Position numbers and translations under genes: made by a program. From assembly GCA_026545765.1 (NCBI GenBank), contig CM048839.1:52002677-52066676 (forward strand): 64,000 nucleotides of DNA, given 5' to 3'. The notes below the pieces were generated by a model that searched no databases, had not been told where the DNA came from, and was given only the letters and a program-made list of their open reading frames with translations. How positions within the stretch are numbered: position 1 is the first letter of the stretch; each line of letters begins with the position of its first letter. The DNA is from Plantago major (lineage: Eukaryota > Streptophyta > Magnoliopsida > Lamiales > Plantaginaceae). Shown here one piece after another: positions 46,036 to 56,344 of this stretch.

Positions 46036-46142
46036 TAAATTCTGGAAGAGTGGCCGTTTATTACCGTTGGAACAGTGTCGAAGGACATAATGGTAATTTC
46101 ATGACTTAATAAAATATGTGTTAAATTTATGACTTAATAAAA

Positions 46143-46205
46143 TGGTTCCCGACAGGTATCGAACCCGCACAATCTAATGGTCATTATACATTTGAACCAC
46201 TGGTC
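46143..46205 (-). repeat. tRNA-like / SINE-head-like sequence in the copia leader
   Basis: The minus strand reads GACCAGTGGTTCAAA, like a pol III A box. About 33 bases later comes GTGCGGGTTCGATACCTGTC, like a B box (GGTTCGANNCC), then GGGAACCA. There is no proper cloverleaf, so it is not a working tRNA gene. It may be a tRNA-derived remnant. Confidence 0.4.
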
Positions 46206-46273
46206 GAAGTTCGATTTTATTTCATCTTATGTTTTTGTATTTTCTAAAATATTTGCATTTATAGATTTTCAAC

Positions 46274-46956
46274 ATGTCGAACATCACGAAACTGCACTTT
46301 GATGCATTGGATATCTCTGGAGAAAATTATTTAAGTTGGTTGCTTGATGTGGAGCTCCACTTAAATAGCATGGGACTCGGTGATGCTATTAAGGAAAATA
46401 ATACAAAAACCGAGCAGGATAAGGATAAGGCCATGACATTTTTAAGGCATCATATTCATGATGGTCTGAAATCGGAATACCTTACGGTAAAAGATCTACT
46501 TGAATTGTGGACAAATTTGAAGGAAAGGTATGACCATCAGAAGGCTGTGACACTTCCAGCAGTCAGGTTTGAATGGTTGAACTTGAGATTGCAAGATTTC
46601 AAAAATGTCAATGAGTACAACTCATCAATGTACAATATCACATCTCGCCTTTTATTGTGTGGGGAGAAATTGTCTGAATATGATATGCTCGAAAAAACAT
46701 ATCAAACAATTCCCCCAGCAAACATGATATTGATGCAAAGTTATCGTAGCCAAGGGTTTACGAAATACTCACAATTGCTCACCCACTTGTTGGTAGCTAA
46801 AAAGAACAATGAGCTGCTTCTAAAAAGCCACCAGATGCGTCCAACAGGCTCTGCCCCACGCCCAGAAATAAATAATACCAGTTCTAATGCCCCGCGTGAT
46901 ATAAATTCGGCTTCATATAACAGTTATATACCAAATAATGGTCATGACGAAAGCCG
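46274..46956 (+). pseudogene. Copia gag, truncated
   Basis: ATG at 46274 gives 228 residues: MSNITKLHFDALDISGENYL, SWLLDVELHL near residue 20-30, then LLELWTNLKERYDHQKAVTL and FKNVNEYNSSMYNITSRLLL, followed by a Ser/Asn/Pro-rich tail. This is the copia gag (UBN2/DUF4219-like) pattern. It builds the particle that packages the element RNA. The frame meets the Tat 5' LTR at 46959, before the zinc knuckle; the ORF end at 47023 lies in the LTR. Confidence 0.85.
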
Positions 46957-46958
46957 TG

Positions 46959-47894
46959 TGTTGATACGGAAATATGTCCAATCCGTCATAAAGGACCTAG
47001 GAACGAATCCTAGGGCGTCCTAAGTCATCCAATGGATCCGAGACACCTTAGTCCGAGCCAATCGTCCGATCCGGGCAGACCAACCATGGTCCGACCCACC
47101 CTAAAAAGAAAGGAACGAAGGATTTGGGACCTGCAAGGCCCGACCTGGAACCATAGGTCCGACCCACCTTGGTCCGAGCCTCTCTGGGAAAGGAGCATAG
47201 TGCTAAGTCAGTACCCTCTCCGACCCAAGGACTCCGATCCGGATGTCAACTCGGATCCAGCATGACCATCTCATAAAGCAACCAAGCAAATGGGCACCAA
47301 AGAGTGAGATGTACGAACCCAGGGGCTCCGAATCGGAAGAGTTGGACAGGCAGGAGAACTTCCTCAGCTGACAACCAAATATGGTCCGGACCAATCGTCC
47401 GGACCCACCTCTCGAACACGGAACTCGTAACTACTCACATCCTCAAGAACTCTCCCAATAATGACCAAAATACCCCTAAAGCCCAAGATGGCATGGGCTA
47501 AAGCTTCATTATCACTATGGGCCTCATATTAGCATTGGTGGCTCAATCGTAGCCTTACACTTGGCGCAATCCTAGCAAGGCCTTCCATTTTGATGATAGC
47601 CTATAAATAAGGCACACATCCCCACAAGTAAGTCACTTCAGACAAGTCACATCACGACCTCAATCCCGAATATTATACAGAGTTGATCTTCAGTCACTCT
47701 CGAGTAAAGTCTCATCCCGGTTTGACACTTAGCAAACCGGGCACTAACCCCCCACTCAGTGTGCAGGTCCTTACCGGAGTAGTTGGTCGCTGGTTCTTAC
47801 GCCTTGATCCTTACCTAGCAAGGAGCTTCTTACCTTGGCACCCATTAGTGGAGTTGAAATAAATCTAAGTAGTTGGGGAGTTACACCCTCAACA
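46959..47894 (+). repeat. Tat 5' LTR (936 bp)
   Basis: Begins TGTTGATACGG directly after copia gag codons and ends CCCTCAACA, with inverted TGTTG/CAACA ends. It is rich in TCCGA/GGTCCG words. A TATA box (CTATAAATAAGG, about 47611) lies some 280 bases before the LTR end. Confidence 0.8.
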
Positions 47895-47897
47895 TTT

Positions 47898-47915
47898 TGG
47901 CGCCGTCTGTGGGAA
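47898..47915 (+). other. Tat primer-binding site
   Basis: TGGCGCCGTCTGTGGGAA three bases after the LTR end. This is the standard site position and a typical sequence of Tat-group elements. Confidence 0.85.
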
Positions 47916-47945
47916 GCTTTACAAAAAGTCCCGTTCTCTTCATTA

Positions 47946-49616
47946 ATGGCAAGAACAAGAAGGTCCATAAGAACCAACGCCACTGCCATTGGTACGCCCG
48001 CTCCAAGACAAAGGGGAAGACCTCTCACTAAAAGAGGTGGGGTAGCAAGAGTTTCAACAAGAGAAGTAGTAGATGATCCAAGTGATGGCCATACCGCTAG
48101 TCTTTCTTCTGGCGAGGAAAGAGCCATTAATCCACCAGTAAGGATCCAGACACTTGGGGACGAAGGACAGGTTCCTCCGTCAGGAACACATGGTCCTCCT
48201 CCAGGAAGAAACTTTACCCTCCCGAATGGGCAGATCATTCGTCCTAGTGAGTTCAGGATGAATGAGAATCAGTTTGGCCTCTTACTCACCACTATTCAAG
48301 GATGCTTTGGATCAAACAACCTCCAGCCTCCTCAGCCCACCCCGCCTACGCCGATCCCAAGGCAAGCCGAACCCGCTCAATCAAGAAATGAGCGTCGTCC
48401 TATCCAACAAAGGCTGGGGGAACGAGCTCAACCAGAAGACCTGAGACATCTTCTCAATAGAAGAGCCGCTGCTTCTCATGAACAGCGAGGGATAAGTCCA
48501 GGGGTGCCTCGAGTAGACGAAGTGGGAACCAGTCGGCGAGGAGCTCAACAACAAGCGCCTAGAGATCAAATGGCGGAAAGTATCCCGGTAGTTCCAATCG
48601 GTGATCTTCCTCCAGATGTAGCTGTCAACCCCAGAACTGGTGAAAGACTGACAGCTGAGCAGATCTACCTCCAACAGAAGGCCCTGGAAACACAAATTGC
48701 CACCTTAAGCAGGATGGTCAAAGCACATGAGAAGGTGGTAGTTAAAACTCCCAACCCTCTGTGCGATGAGATCAGAAGAGAAAGAAAGCGCCCCGACTGT
48801 GTTATCCCAAACCTTGAGCATTACTATGGAGATACTTGCCCTGTAGGGTATCTTACTAGATACGAAAGTAAGATGGAAAGCAATGGACTCAACGACAACA
48901 TGAAAGCTCTCAACTTTTCCACCACACTCTTTGGAGAAGCAATGGATTGGTGGACCTCACTACCTAATGGTTCCATCAAATCTTATGCGGACATCGCCTC
49001 CCTATTCTTGAAAAGATTTGAGAAAGCAAAGAGAAGGAAAAGGTCAGTTGAGCACCTGGCAGGCATAATCCAGAAAGAGCATGAGGACCTTAGAACCTTC
49101 CTTGACCGCTTCAACGTCAAGCACGCTGTAGAGCCTCATAGCATCAAAGAGCGGGCCCGACACCTATATGCTAACACTTATAATGATGAGCTTAGAAGGA
49201 AGCTTTCCAACGAAGAAATCACCACTGAAAAGTACCTGGAAGATATCTGCGAAGGAGTCTTATATGGAGAAGATTACCGAAGAAATGTCCCGATAAGAGT
49301 AGGGATAAAGAAGGGGAAAGAACAAGTACGACAGGAACTCCCTCCTCGTCAAGGGAAGTTCGAGCAAAAAAGAGATCTCAGGGACAGGAAAGAATTCCGT
49401 AGAGAAAGAACTCCACCTAGGAGATACGCCGAGTATACTCGCCTCAACAAACTAAGATCCGACATCTTGGCTTCTATTGTTGAAAAGGACTTAGATATAC
49501 AATGGCCTAAACCTGCCAAGAGCAGCAAGATGAGTAAATTTTCTAAAGACTACTGTAGGTTCCACAAGCAGAAAGGTCACCCGACTGAGGATTGCATCCA
49601 CCAAGATGTAAATTGA
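47946..49616 (+). CDS. Tat element gag polyprotein
   Basis: ATG at 47946 is the first start after the primer site; 556 codons. A long Pro/Gln/Arg-rich head is followed by PNLEHYYGDTCPVGYLTRYE and the gag core MDWWTSLPNGSIKSYADIAS...RFEKAKRRKRSVEHLAGIIQ. The end is basic with a CCHC-like CRFHKQKGHPTEDC. It forms the capsid and binds the element RNA. The frame stays open to a stop at 49614; one or two indels then shift it relative to the protease part, where LKD..LVRSGKLKE should follow in line. It is nearly intact compared with pol. Upstream in-frame codons from 47835 lie in the LTR. Confidence 0.85.
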   Translation: MARTRRSIRTNATAIGTPAPRQRGRPLTKRGGVARVSTREVVDDPSDGHTASLSSGEERAINPPVRIQTLGDEGQVPPSGTHGPPPGRNFTLPNGQIIRPSEFRMNENQFGLLLTTIQGCFGSNNLQPPQPTPPTPIPRQAEPAQSRNERRPIQQRLGERAQPEDLRHLLNRRAAASHEQRGISPGVPRVDEVGTSRRGAQQQAPRDQMAESIPVVPIGDLPPDVAVNPRTGERLTAEQIYLQQKALETQIATLSRMVKAHEKVVVKTPNPLCDEIRRERKRPDCVIPNLEHYYGDTCPVGYLTRYESKMESNGLNDNMKALNFSTTLFGEAMDWWTSLPNGSIKSYADIASLFLKRFEKAKRRKRSVEHLAGIIQKEHEDLRTFLDRFNVKHAVEPHSIKERARHLYANTYNDELRRKLSNEEITTEKYLEDICEGVLYGEDYRRNVPIRVGIKKGKEQVRQELPPRQGKFEQKRDLRDRKEFRRERTPPRRYAEYTRLNKLRSDILASIVEKDLDIQWPKPAKSSKMSKFSKDYCRFHKQKGHPTEDCIHQDVN

Positions 49617-49623
49617 AAGACTA

Positions 49624-52600
49624 GTGAGAAGTGGGAAGTTGAAAGAACCAACAGGTGAAGAAGAACCCTCCAGGCATAGAAAGAATGAGCAAAGAAGAGA
49701 GGAGCGTGATTCTGAACCTCCGACAGGATCTTTACCACCACCTCCAGCGGAAATCCCACCTCGGGCCCAAAGATACCAAGGGTACCGCGAGGATACAGAA
49801 ATGGAGAACCTCCCTTACAGTGGAATTATCAACGCCATTGCAGGAGGACCAACAGGAGGAGATAGCAGAAATGCAAGGGAAAGGACCGCGCAACATTTGA
49901 GAAACAACGACAGAGCTTACGGTCCACCAGCCTTGAAAGGCACAAATGCAATTACCTTTGACGATAGCGAGATCCCCCCACCAACGTCTGGCGGAGGAGA
50001 TCTCAAGGACCCCGATGTCCCTTTGGTTGTTTCTCTAGTGATTGCCACTTACAAGGTCAACAAGGTACTAATCGACACAGGAAGCTCCTCCAATGTCATA
50101 TCCAAAAGGACCGTGGAGCAAATGCACCTGGGGCAAATACAATATTGACGAGTATACACCTTCTTGGTAGGTTTTGGAGGGTCTGTAGTACGCCCCATTG
50201 GAAGTATACCACTACAAGTCTCTATGGGCACCTTTCCGACAAGGGTAACCAAGACTATCCTCTTCGTGGTAGTAGATAGCACCTTCGACTATAACGTGAT
50301 CTTGGGCCGCCCGGGACTTAACCAATTCAGAGCAATTGCTTCTCCCTTACACAACAGGGTAAAATTTCCAACCCCGAACGGCGTGGGGGAAGAAATGGGC
50401 AACGTTAGAGAAGCCTGGGAATGCTACATCATGTCAACCAGAGGGGCCACAGTACCTGTCCTTTCGGTCACTAAGGGCCCTCGTAGCCATTCTTCCATTA
50501 CTCTAACGCCACCAAAGGAAGATTGGTATTGGGACGCTCAGAGAGAAGTTCCCCAAGACAGCTAGAATAGAATCCCATGAAGCCTTGAAAGAGGTCCAAC
50601 TGGTCAAAGGAGATTCGAAAAGAACAACTCGGATTGGAACGGAGATGAGTACGGAAGTAGAGCTGAAGCTCATCACTTGCCTTCGTGACAATCGCGACAT
50701 CTTTGCTTGGAGCACAGATGATCTCAAGGGGATAGACCCAAGGATCGCAGTTCACCGTCTGAACATGGATCCGACGGCGATCCGCAAAAGAGGAAAGACT
50801 TTGGACCAGTTGAGGATGCTATCATAGCAGGGGAGGTTGACAAGTTGATGAAAGCAGGTCATATCGAAGAAGTCAGATACTCCGATTGGGTCTGCAATGT
50901 GGTCCTCGTCGAAAAAGCTCCAGGAAAGTGGAGAATGTGCAATGACTTCACTAGACTCAACAAGTTTTGTCCAAATGATCCCTATCCCTTGCCACGCATA
51001 GACCAGCTGGTTGATTCCACTGCAGGATGTGCGCTTCTAAGCTTCATGGATGCATATCAAGGCTTCTACCAAATTAGGATGGCTCAAGAAGACATCAAGA
51101 AAACGGCATTCTTTGCAGCCGGAGGAGTCTATTGCTTCAAGGTCATGCCCTTTGGCCTCAAGAATGCTGGAGCTACTTACCAACGGCTGGTAAATAAGAT
51201 GTTCAAGGAAGAATTGGGGAAAACCATGGAAGTCTATGTGGATGACATGCTTGTGAAAAGCAAGACTGAAGAGGAACACATTGAACACCTTAACAATTGT
51301 TTTTCTATTCTCCGGAAATACGAAATGAAGTCAACCTAAAAGTGCACTTTGGGGTGAAAGGAGGAAAATTCCTTGGTTACATGGTTACGTAAAGAGGCAT
51401 CGCTAATCCGAGAAAATAAAGGCAATCATAGATCTACCATGCCAAGACATCAATGAAGTTCAGAAGCTTCTAGGAAAGGTGATGGCATTGAGCCGTTTTA
51501 TCTCAAGATCCGCCGAGAAGAACCTTCCCTTCTTTAAGATCTTACGAAAAGGAACTAAGTTCGAATGGACAAAGGAGTGTAAAGAGGCCCTGGAAAACTT
51601 GAAAAAGTATCTCCTCTCGCCGCCCCTTTTGTCTAAACCCATGGAGGCTGAAACTCTTTACCTCTATTTGGCCACCACTGATGAAGCAATGAGTTTTGTA
51701 CTGGTACGGATACAAGATAACGAGCATCTACCAATTTACTACTTGAGCAAAGCCCTTGCAGGCTCTGAGGCCAGATATGTCAAGGTTGAAAAGCTTCAGA
51801 CCGGTTTACATCGCACGCGATCAAGCCTTACTTCAAGTCACATCGGATTGTGGTCCTTACAATGAGCCACTCAAACATGTCTTGACAAACCCGGATCAGA
51901 CGCTCATTCAAATGGGCTATTGAGCTGAGTGAATATGATATTGGGTATCAAGCCCCATCTGCCAAGAAAGCGCAAGTTCTGGCCGACTTCCTGGTGGACT
52001 ATCCAGAGAAAGGAGAAGAAGAGAACGGAAACTCCCAGGAAAAGGCTAGCCATGTGGTGATAGCCCAAATCAAGGAATCAAGTGGAAAGAAAGAAGCAGA
52101 AGAGACACAAAGAGGCAGCATCCAGCTTGCGACTAAGTATCACCAACCTATGGATGATTCACTGAGAGTAAGGCACATGTTTCTCTTGGACGAAGAACTC
52201 AATACCTCGACAACTGCATTTCCGACAAGAAGCGGAGGTTGAGAAAGCACTCACCCCACTTCGGGAGGAAAGGGAAGAAACAAAGAATGTTGGACATTAC
52301 AAGTGGATTTGATCATCAACCGGACGGTTGGGAGGAATAGAATTTTCCTTGAAAGTCTGAAGGATCCAAGCTAGAGTACGCCATCACCCTCGGTTTTAAG
52401 GTGACGAACAACGGTTTAATATGAAGCACTTATCACCGCCTAAGAATGGCGAAAGCCCTTCGTAAAAAGGATCAAAGCTTCACACTGCAGCTCGTACAAT
52501 CTCAATTCTCCGGGTCCTTTACCACCAAAGGACCTAACATGATCAAATACTTGGAGCTCCTCAAGAAAGAGGTTGAGCACTTTGAAGAATTTACTCTTGA

Positions 52601-53941
52601 CCAATTTCACAGAGAATGGAATGAAAAAGCCGACGCCCTCTCCAAGCGCCTCGCCTTAGGAGCTTTGGACACAAGAAGTGTCATCCTAATGACCGCAAGG
52701 AATCCTCCCCGGCAAACCCCAACGGATAGATGTTTCTCTTCAAAGATGTAAAGAAACGGATGATCGATATATTCCGTTACCTCAAGGATGGTACTTTACC
52801 CGTGGATCCTAGAGAGGCGGAAGATTCAATGTCGAGCTAATGAGATACTTTATTCGGAAGAAGATCTCTACAAAGATCCTACATGAACTCACCTAAGGTG
52901 CCTAGATCCTCAAGAGGCGAAATGCGATGGAAGAAATCCACGCGGAAGTTGTGGAAGTCATTCGAGGAAGAACTTTGGTAAAAGATCATAAGGCAAGGAT
53001 ACTATTGGCCAACTATTGACATTGATGTCGCCAACATCGCCAAGACCGCGAAGACCGCCAATACTATGCCAACATACCACACCGCCGACCAACCCTATGA
53101 TTCCGTTAATCATAGCATGCCCATTTGATCAATGGGGCATAGACATAGTTGTCCTTTCCTCGAGGAACACATCAAAAAAAGTTCTTGATAGTGGCAAAGG
53201 AATACTTCACTAAGTGGGTCAAGTCAAGCGATGTACCATCACGTAAAGCGAGTTCGGACATTCATATGGAAGAACATCATCCGCCGATTTGGACTCCCAA
53301 AAGTGCTAGTTTGGACAATGGAGCACAATTTTTCGGTCAAGATCAAGGAGTGGCTTCAGTCCTTCAAAATAGAACAGCGCTTTACTTCCGTTGGCCACCC
53401 CCAAGCCAATGGTCAGGTGGAAGCCACCAACAAGACCATAGTCAAAATTTTGTTGAAAAGGTTGAGAACTTTCCAAGACAATATGGATGATCTCGACGCG
53501 TCCTTTACAAGATCGAACAAAACCGGACCGCCACACAAGAAACACCTTTCTCCGTGGTCTATGGATCCGAGGCGCCATCCTTCGAAACAATGGTGGCAAC
53601 CCGAGAATCCAAAGAATACAACCCGCTTGATAATGAGATCGCAAGGATCTATGACCTTGAGCTCCTTGAAGACAAGCGATAAGGCATCGCCAACATCCTC
53701 CGCATCAAGCCACCGCTCGAGCCTACAATAAATGTGTCTTTCCAAAGGACATACAAGTTGGAGACTTAGTCCTAAGAAGAGCCGATATACTAAGTCATGT
53801 GGGGAAACTTAAGCCCAAGTGGGAAGGACCGTACAAAGTTACTGGGGCAAGAGTTAATGGAAGCTTTGAACTAGAAGATGAGCAAGGGCGGGCCTTGAAG
53901 AGAACTTGGAATGCCAAGAATCTCCAAAAGTTTTACACTTA
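49624..53941 (+). pseudogene. Tat pol: protease, reverse transcriptase, RNase H, integrase
   Basis: Protease: VLIDTGSSSNVI with the catalytic DTG (about 50070), then YNVILGRPGLNQFRAIAS. Reverse transcriptase: KWRMCNDFTRLNKFCPNDPY, MPFGLKNAGATYQR and YVDDMLVKSK (50845-51339). RNase H-like parts: ALSRFISRSAEKNLPFFKIL, YYLSKALAGSEARYVKVEKL and later HREWNEKADALSKRL. Integrase: QGYYWPTIDIDV, FDQWGIDIV, GHPQANGQVEATNKT. The end WNAKNLQKFYT stop is at 53941. Frames change at about 50150, 50570, 50830, 51345, 51870, 52250, 52420 and several times in integrase, with a deletion in RNase H near 52420, so it is inactive. Confidence 0.85.
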
Positions 53942-56344
53942 GAGGAGGAGTGTGGCAACGACTGTCACCGTCCTTTATCTTGTCGATCTGTTTTTTGTGT
54001 TTGTTTTTTGAAAAGGCCTCGAAGCCCTCAAGTTGTAATTCGATTTCCGTCAAATCAATACAACTGTGATTTCATAAACATTGCTAATAATCATGTCCTT
54101 CGGATCTTATGATTCGAACAGGCTATGAAGAAATTTAACTACTCGATCCGAAACCAGATCATACACTGATCCGGATCGGATTAACACAATCAAACAGTAT
54201 CCGACCTTGACAAGGCAAAAACGCTTTTATTAAAACAGGAGTACAAAATTACAAAGTCAAGGTCCGAAGAGCCCTAATCGAGCTTACAAAAACAAGCTCC
54301 TATTCTATCTCTTTTCTACTTCTACAGCGAAGCTTCTTAACTAACCCTGGTCTACCAAACCAAGCCCGGTCCGAGCACTATTAACTTTATCTGTGGGCGC
54401 TCCGAAGGAAGAAGGAATTCCACCATCCCAATTTTGATTGCCATCGACAAAGATTCAAGCCCTTGGACGATCTAAAGACTAACAAAGAATGGACGAGATA
54501 ACTGGGGCCATTCAATGCTTCCAGAAAGGATACTTCATCACTTCTGAACGGAAGAAAGCTCCGAAGCAAGCAAGAAGCACTATAACAATCCGGATCGCCT
54601 CTTACCAAATACTATAAATACATCTCAGATTCAGAATATTGGGAAGGCGACCGACCCGGATAGTCAGAATAACCCAAGTCACTCCGGAGGCTCCCGTTGG
54701 TCCGAGTCCCAACAAGACCGGCATTGTCAGAACACCCCAGAATGCAAGTCGCCTCGAGCCTTCAATTCGAACGCAACCACCAACAAAGCCGAAATGCCGG
54801 ACGAAAGACCATAGGTGTAAGACAAACGAGTCACCAGAAAGGTTACTTCCGGAAGTCCCCAATGATCCGACTCCAAACAAGCTCAGCACTGTCGGGGACT
54901 ACTTTCCAGAATTGCAAGTAGCTCCCTCGAGCCCGCAATCCTGGAAACAAAGTCACCAATGTAACCGAATCGCCGGATACGTATCTTCAAGGACGAAATG
55001 GAAGACCTACTAAAAGGATACATCCGAGCTCCTCAATCCGGAACGAACAACTAGACACAACAGGATTGGTAGAAAGCCTTCCAACATCTCGGGCGGTTTT
55101 TTACGACCGAACCACGAAATACTGGAAGGGATTCTACCAAACCAATTCTGCCAACTTGTCGCCCCCCGGGCACATACCCAGAGTAGCATGCCTCGGATGC
55201 ATTGAGGTTCAAAAACAACTATTTGAAGATTCCCGAACCATCCAGCTAATCTACCTCTCCGGGGCTAAAAGTCACGAATATAGACCACAGCCCCGGAGAA
55301 AGAAGATTAGCCTGACGATCAGAGGAATTGACTGGCAAAGATTTCAAGTCTCACTAAGACGGATCAGTATCCTCGAAGATCCGAGGCTGGCTTTCCGAGC
55401 AATTTAATTTCCAAAACTCTCACCGTGAACCAGCCCGGATAGACATCCGAAGCATCGGAGAAACCCTTGGGACAAGATCACGCGCAAGAGTGAAGGTATA
55501 AACATGCTCACCAGCCGCTCGGACTCGAGCTCCGGACCTTTGGTTACTATAAAAGGGAGAGATGTCCTAATGAAAAGCCGTACAAAGCAGGGGTATATAT
55601 AGAAAGAGAGGACCAATCAGAAGCGGACACGTGTCCCATATTCGCCGGAAATGGGCTTGGGCCGAACATGGGCTGCCTCTTCAACTTCTATTGGCCCAAC
55701 GCAATAATCCATCCATAAGGTCGGCAAATCGACTAAGTTACTCACTCGGACGTGTCAAGCTCGGGGCCGACATGACAACATCCGAAGCAACTGTGATTCG
55801 TATAGAGTCACCCTATACTTAATGCTGATCATCTTCTCACTCTTTCACAAGTCTGTATGGCTCGGGATGACACACCAAGTCAACGTCCGAATCGCCGCTA
55901 CTTACCACGATACAAGGAAATTCTTTCTCGAAAGCCTTGTCACTCTAAGACGTGGCTCTGAACCGTTCGTGGTCCGGTTTATTTCTATTAAAGGTTCCGA
56001 TTCGGATGGGCACAATGGTTGATCATCCCCCAAGACCCGCACAGGAGAATTTGCATCAGGCAAATTAACGTTCTGGCGGTTTGAATCTCAAGGGTCCGAA
56101 CCCATTATCCGAGTTTATGAGAGTTAATGAGTTATTAAATGATATATGGATTCATCGCAAGAATGTAAATGTAAAACATTTATCATTTCAACAAGAATAG
56201 TTCCGAGCCACCAATGGGCCCGGACCAACAACATTCATCGAGTCGGATATATGGTTTTACAAAAAGATGATGAGCAAAAAAGGACAACATTGTTTTTAGG
56301 CCCGGAGGCACCCTACTACAAAAAACCCGGGGCATACCCCGTCT
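53942..56344. other. Tat spacer between pol and the antisense ORF
   Basis: No gene is supported in either direction. Text is rich in TCCGA, CCGGA and GATCCGGA words. A purine run (AGAGGAGGAG) sits just after the pol stop. TATATATAG near 55592 is a possible TATA box, but nothing links it to a gene. Confidence 0.5.

Noticed and set aside
46143-46205. A functional tRNA gene
   Set aside because: Box-like words exist, but no acceptor stem or anticodon arm could be folded by eye.
47771-48238. Minus-strand ORF of 155 aa
   Set aside because: Shadow of the Tat gag and LTR end.
53306-53745. Minus-strand ORFs of 110 aa
   Set aside because: They lie opposite to Tat integrase; the plus strand carries the conserved GQVEATNKT motif.
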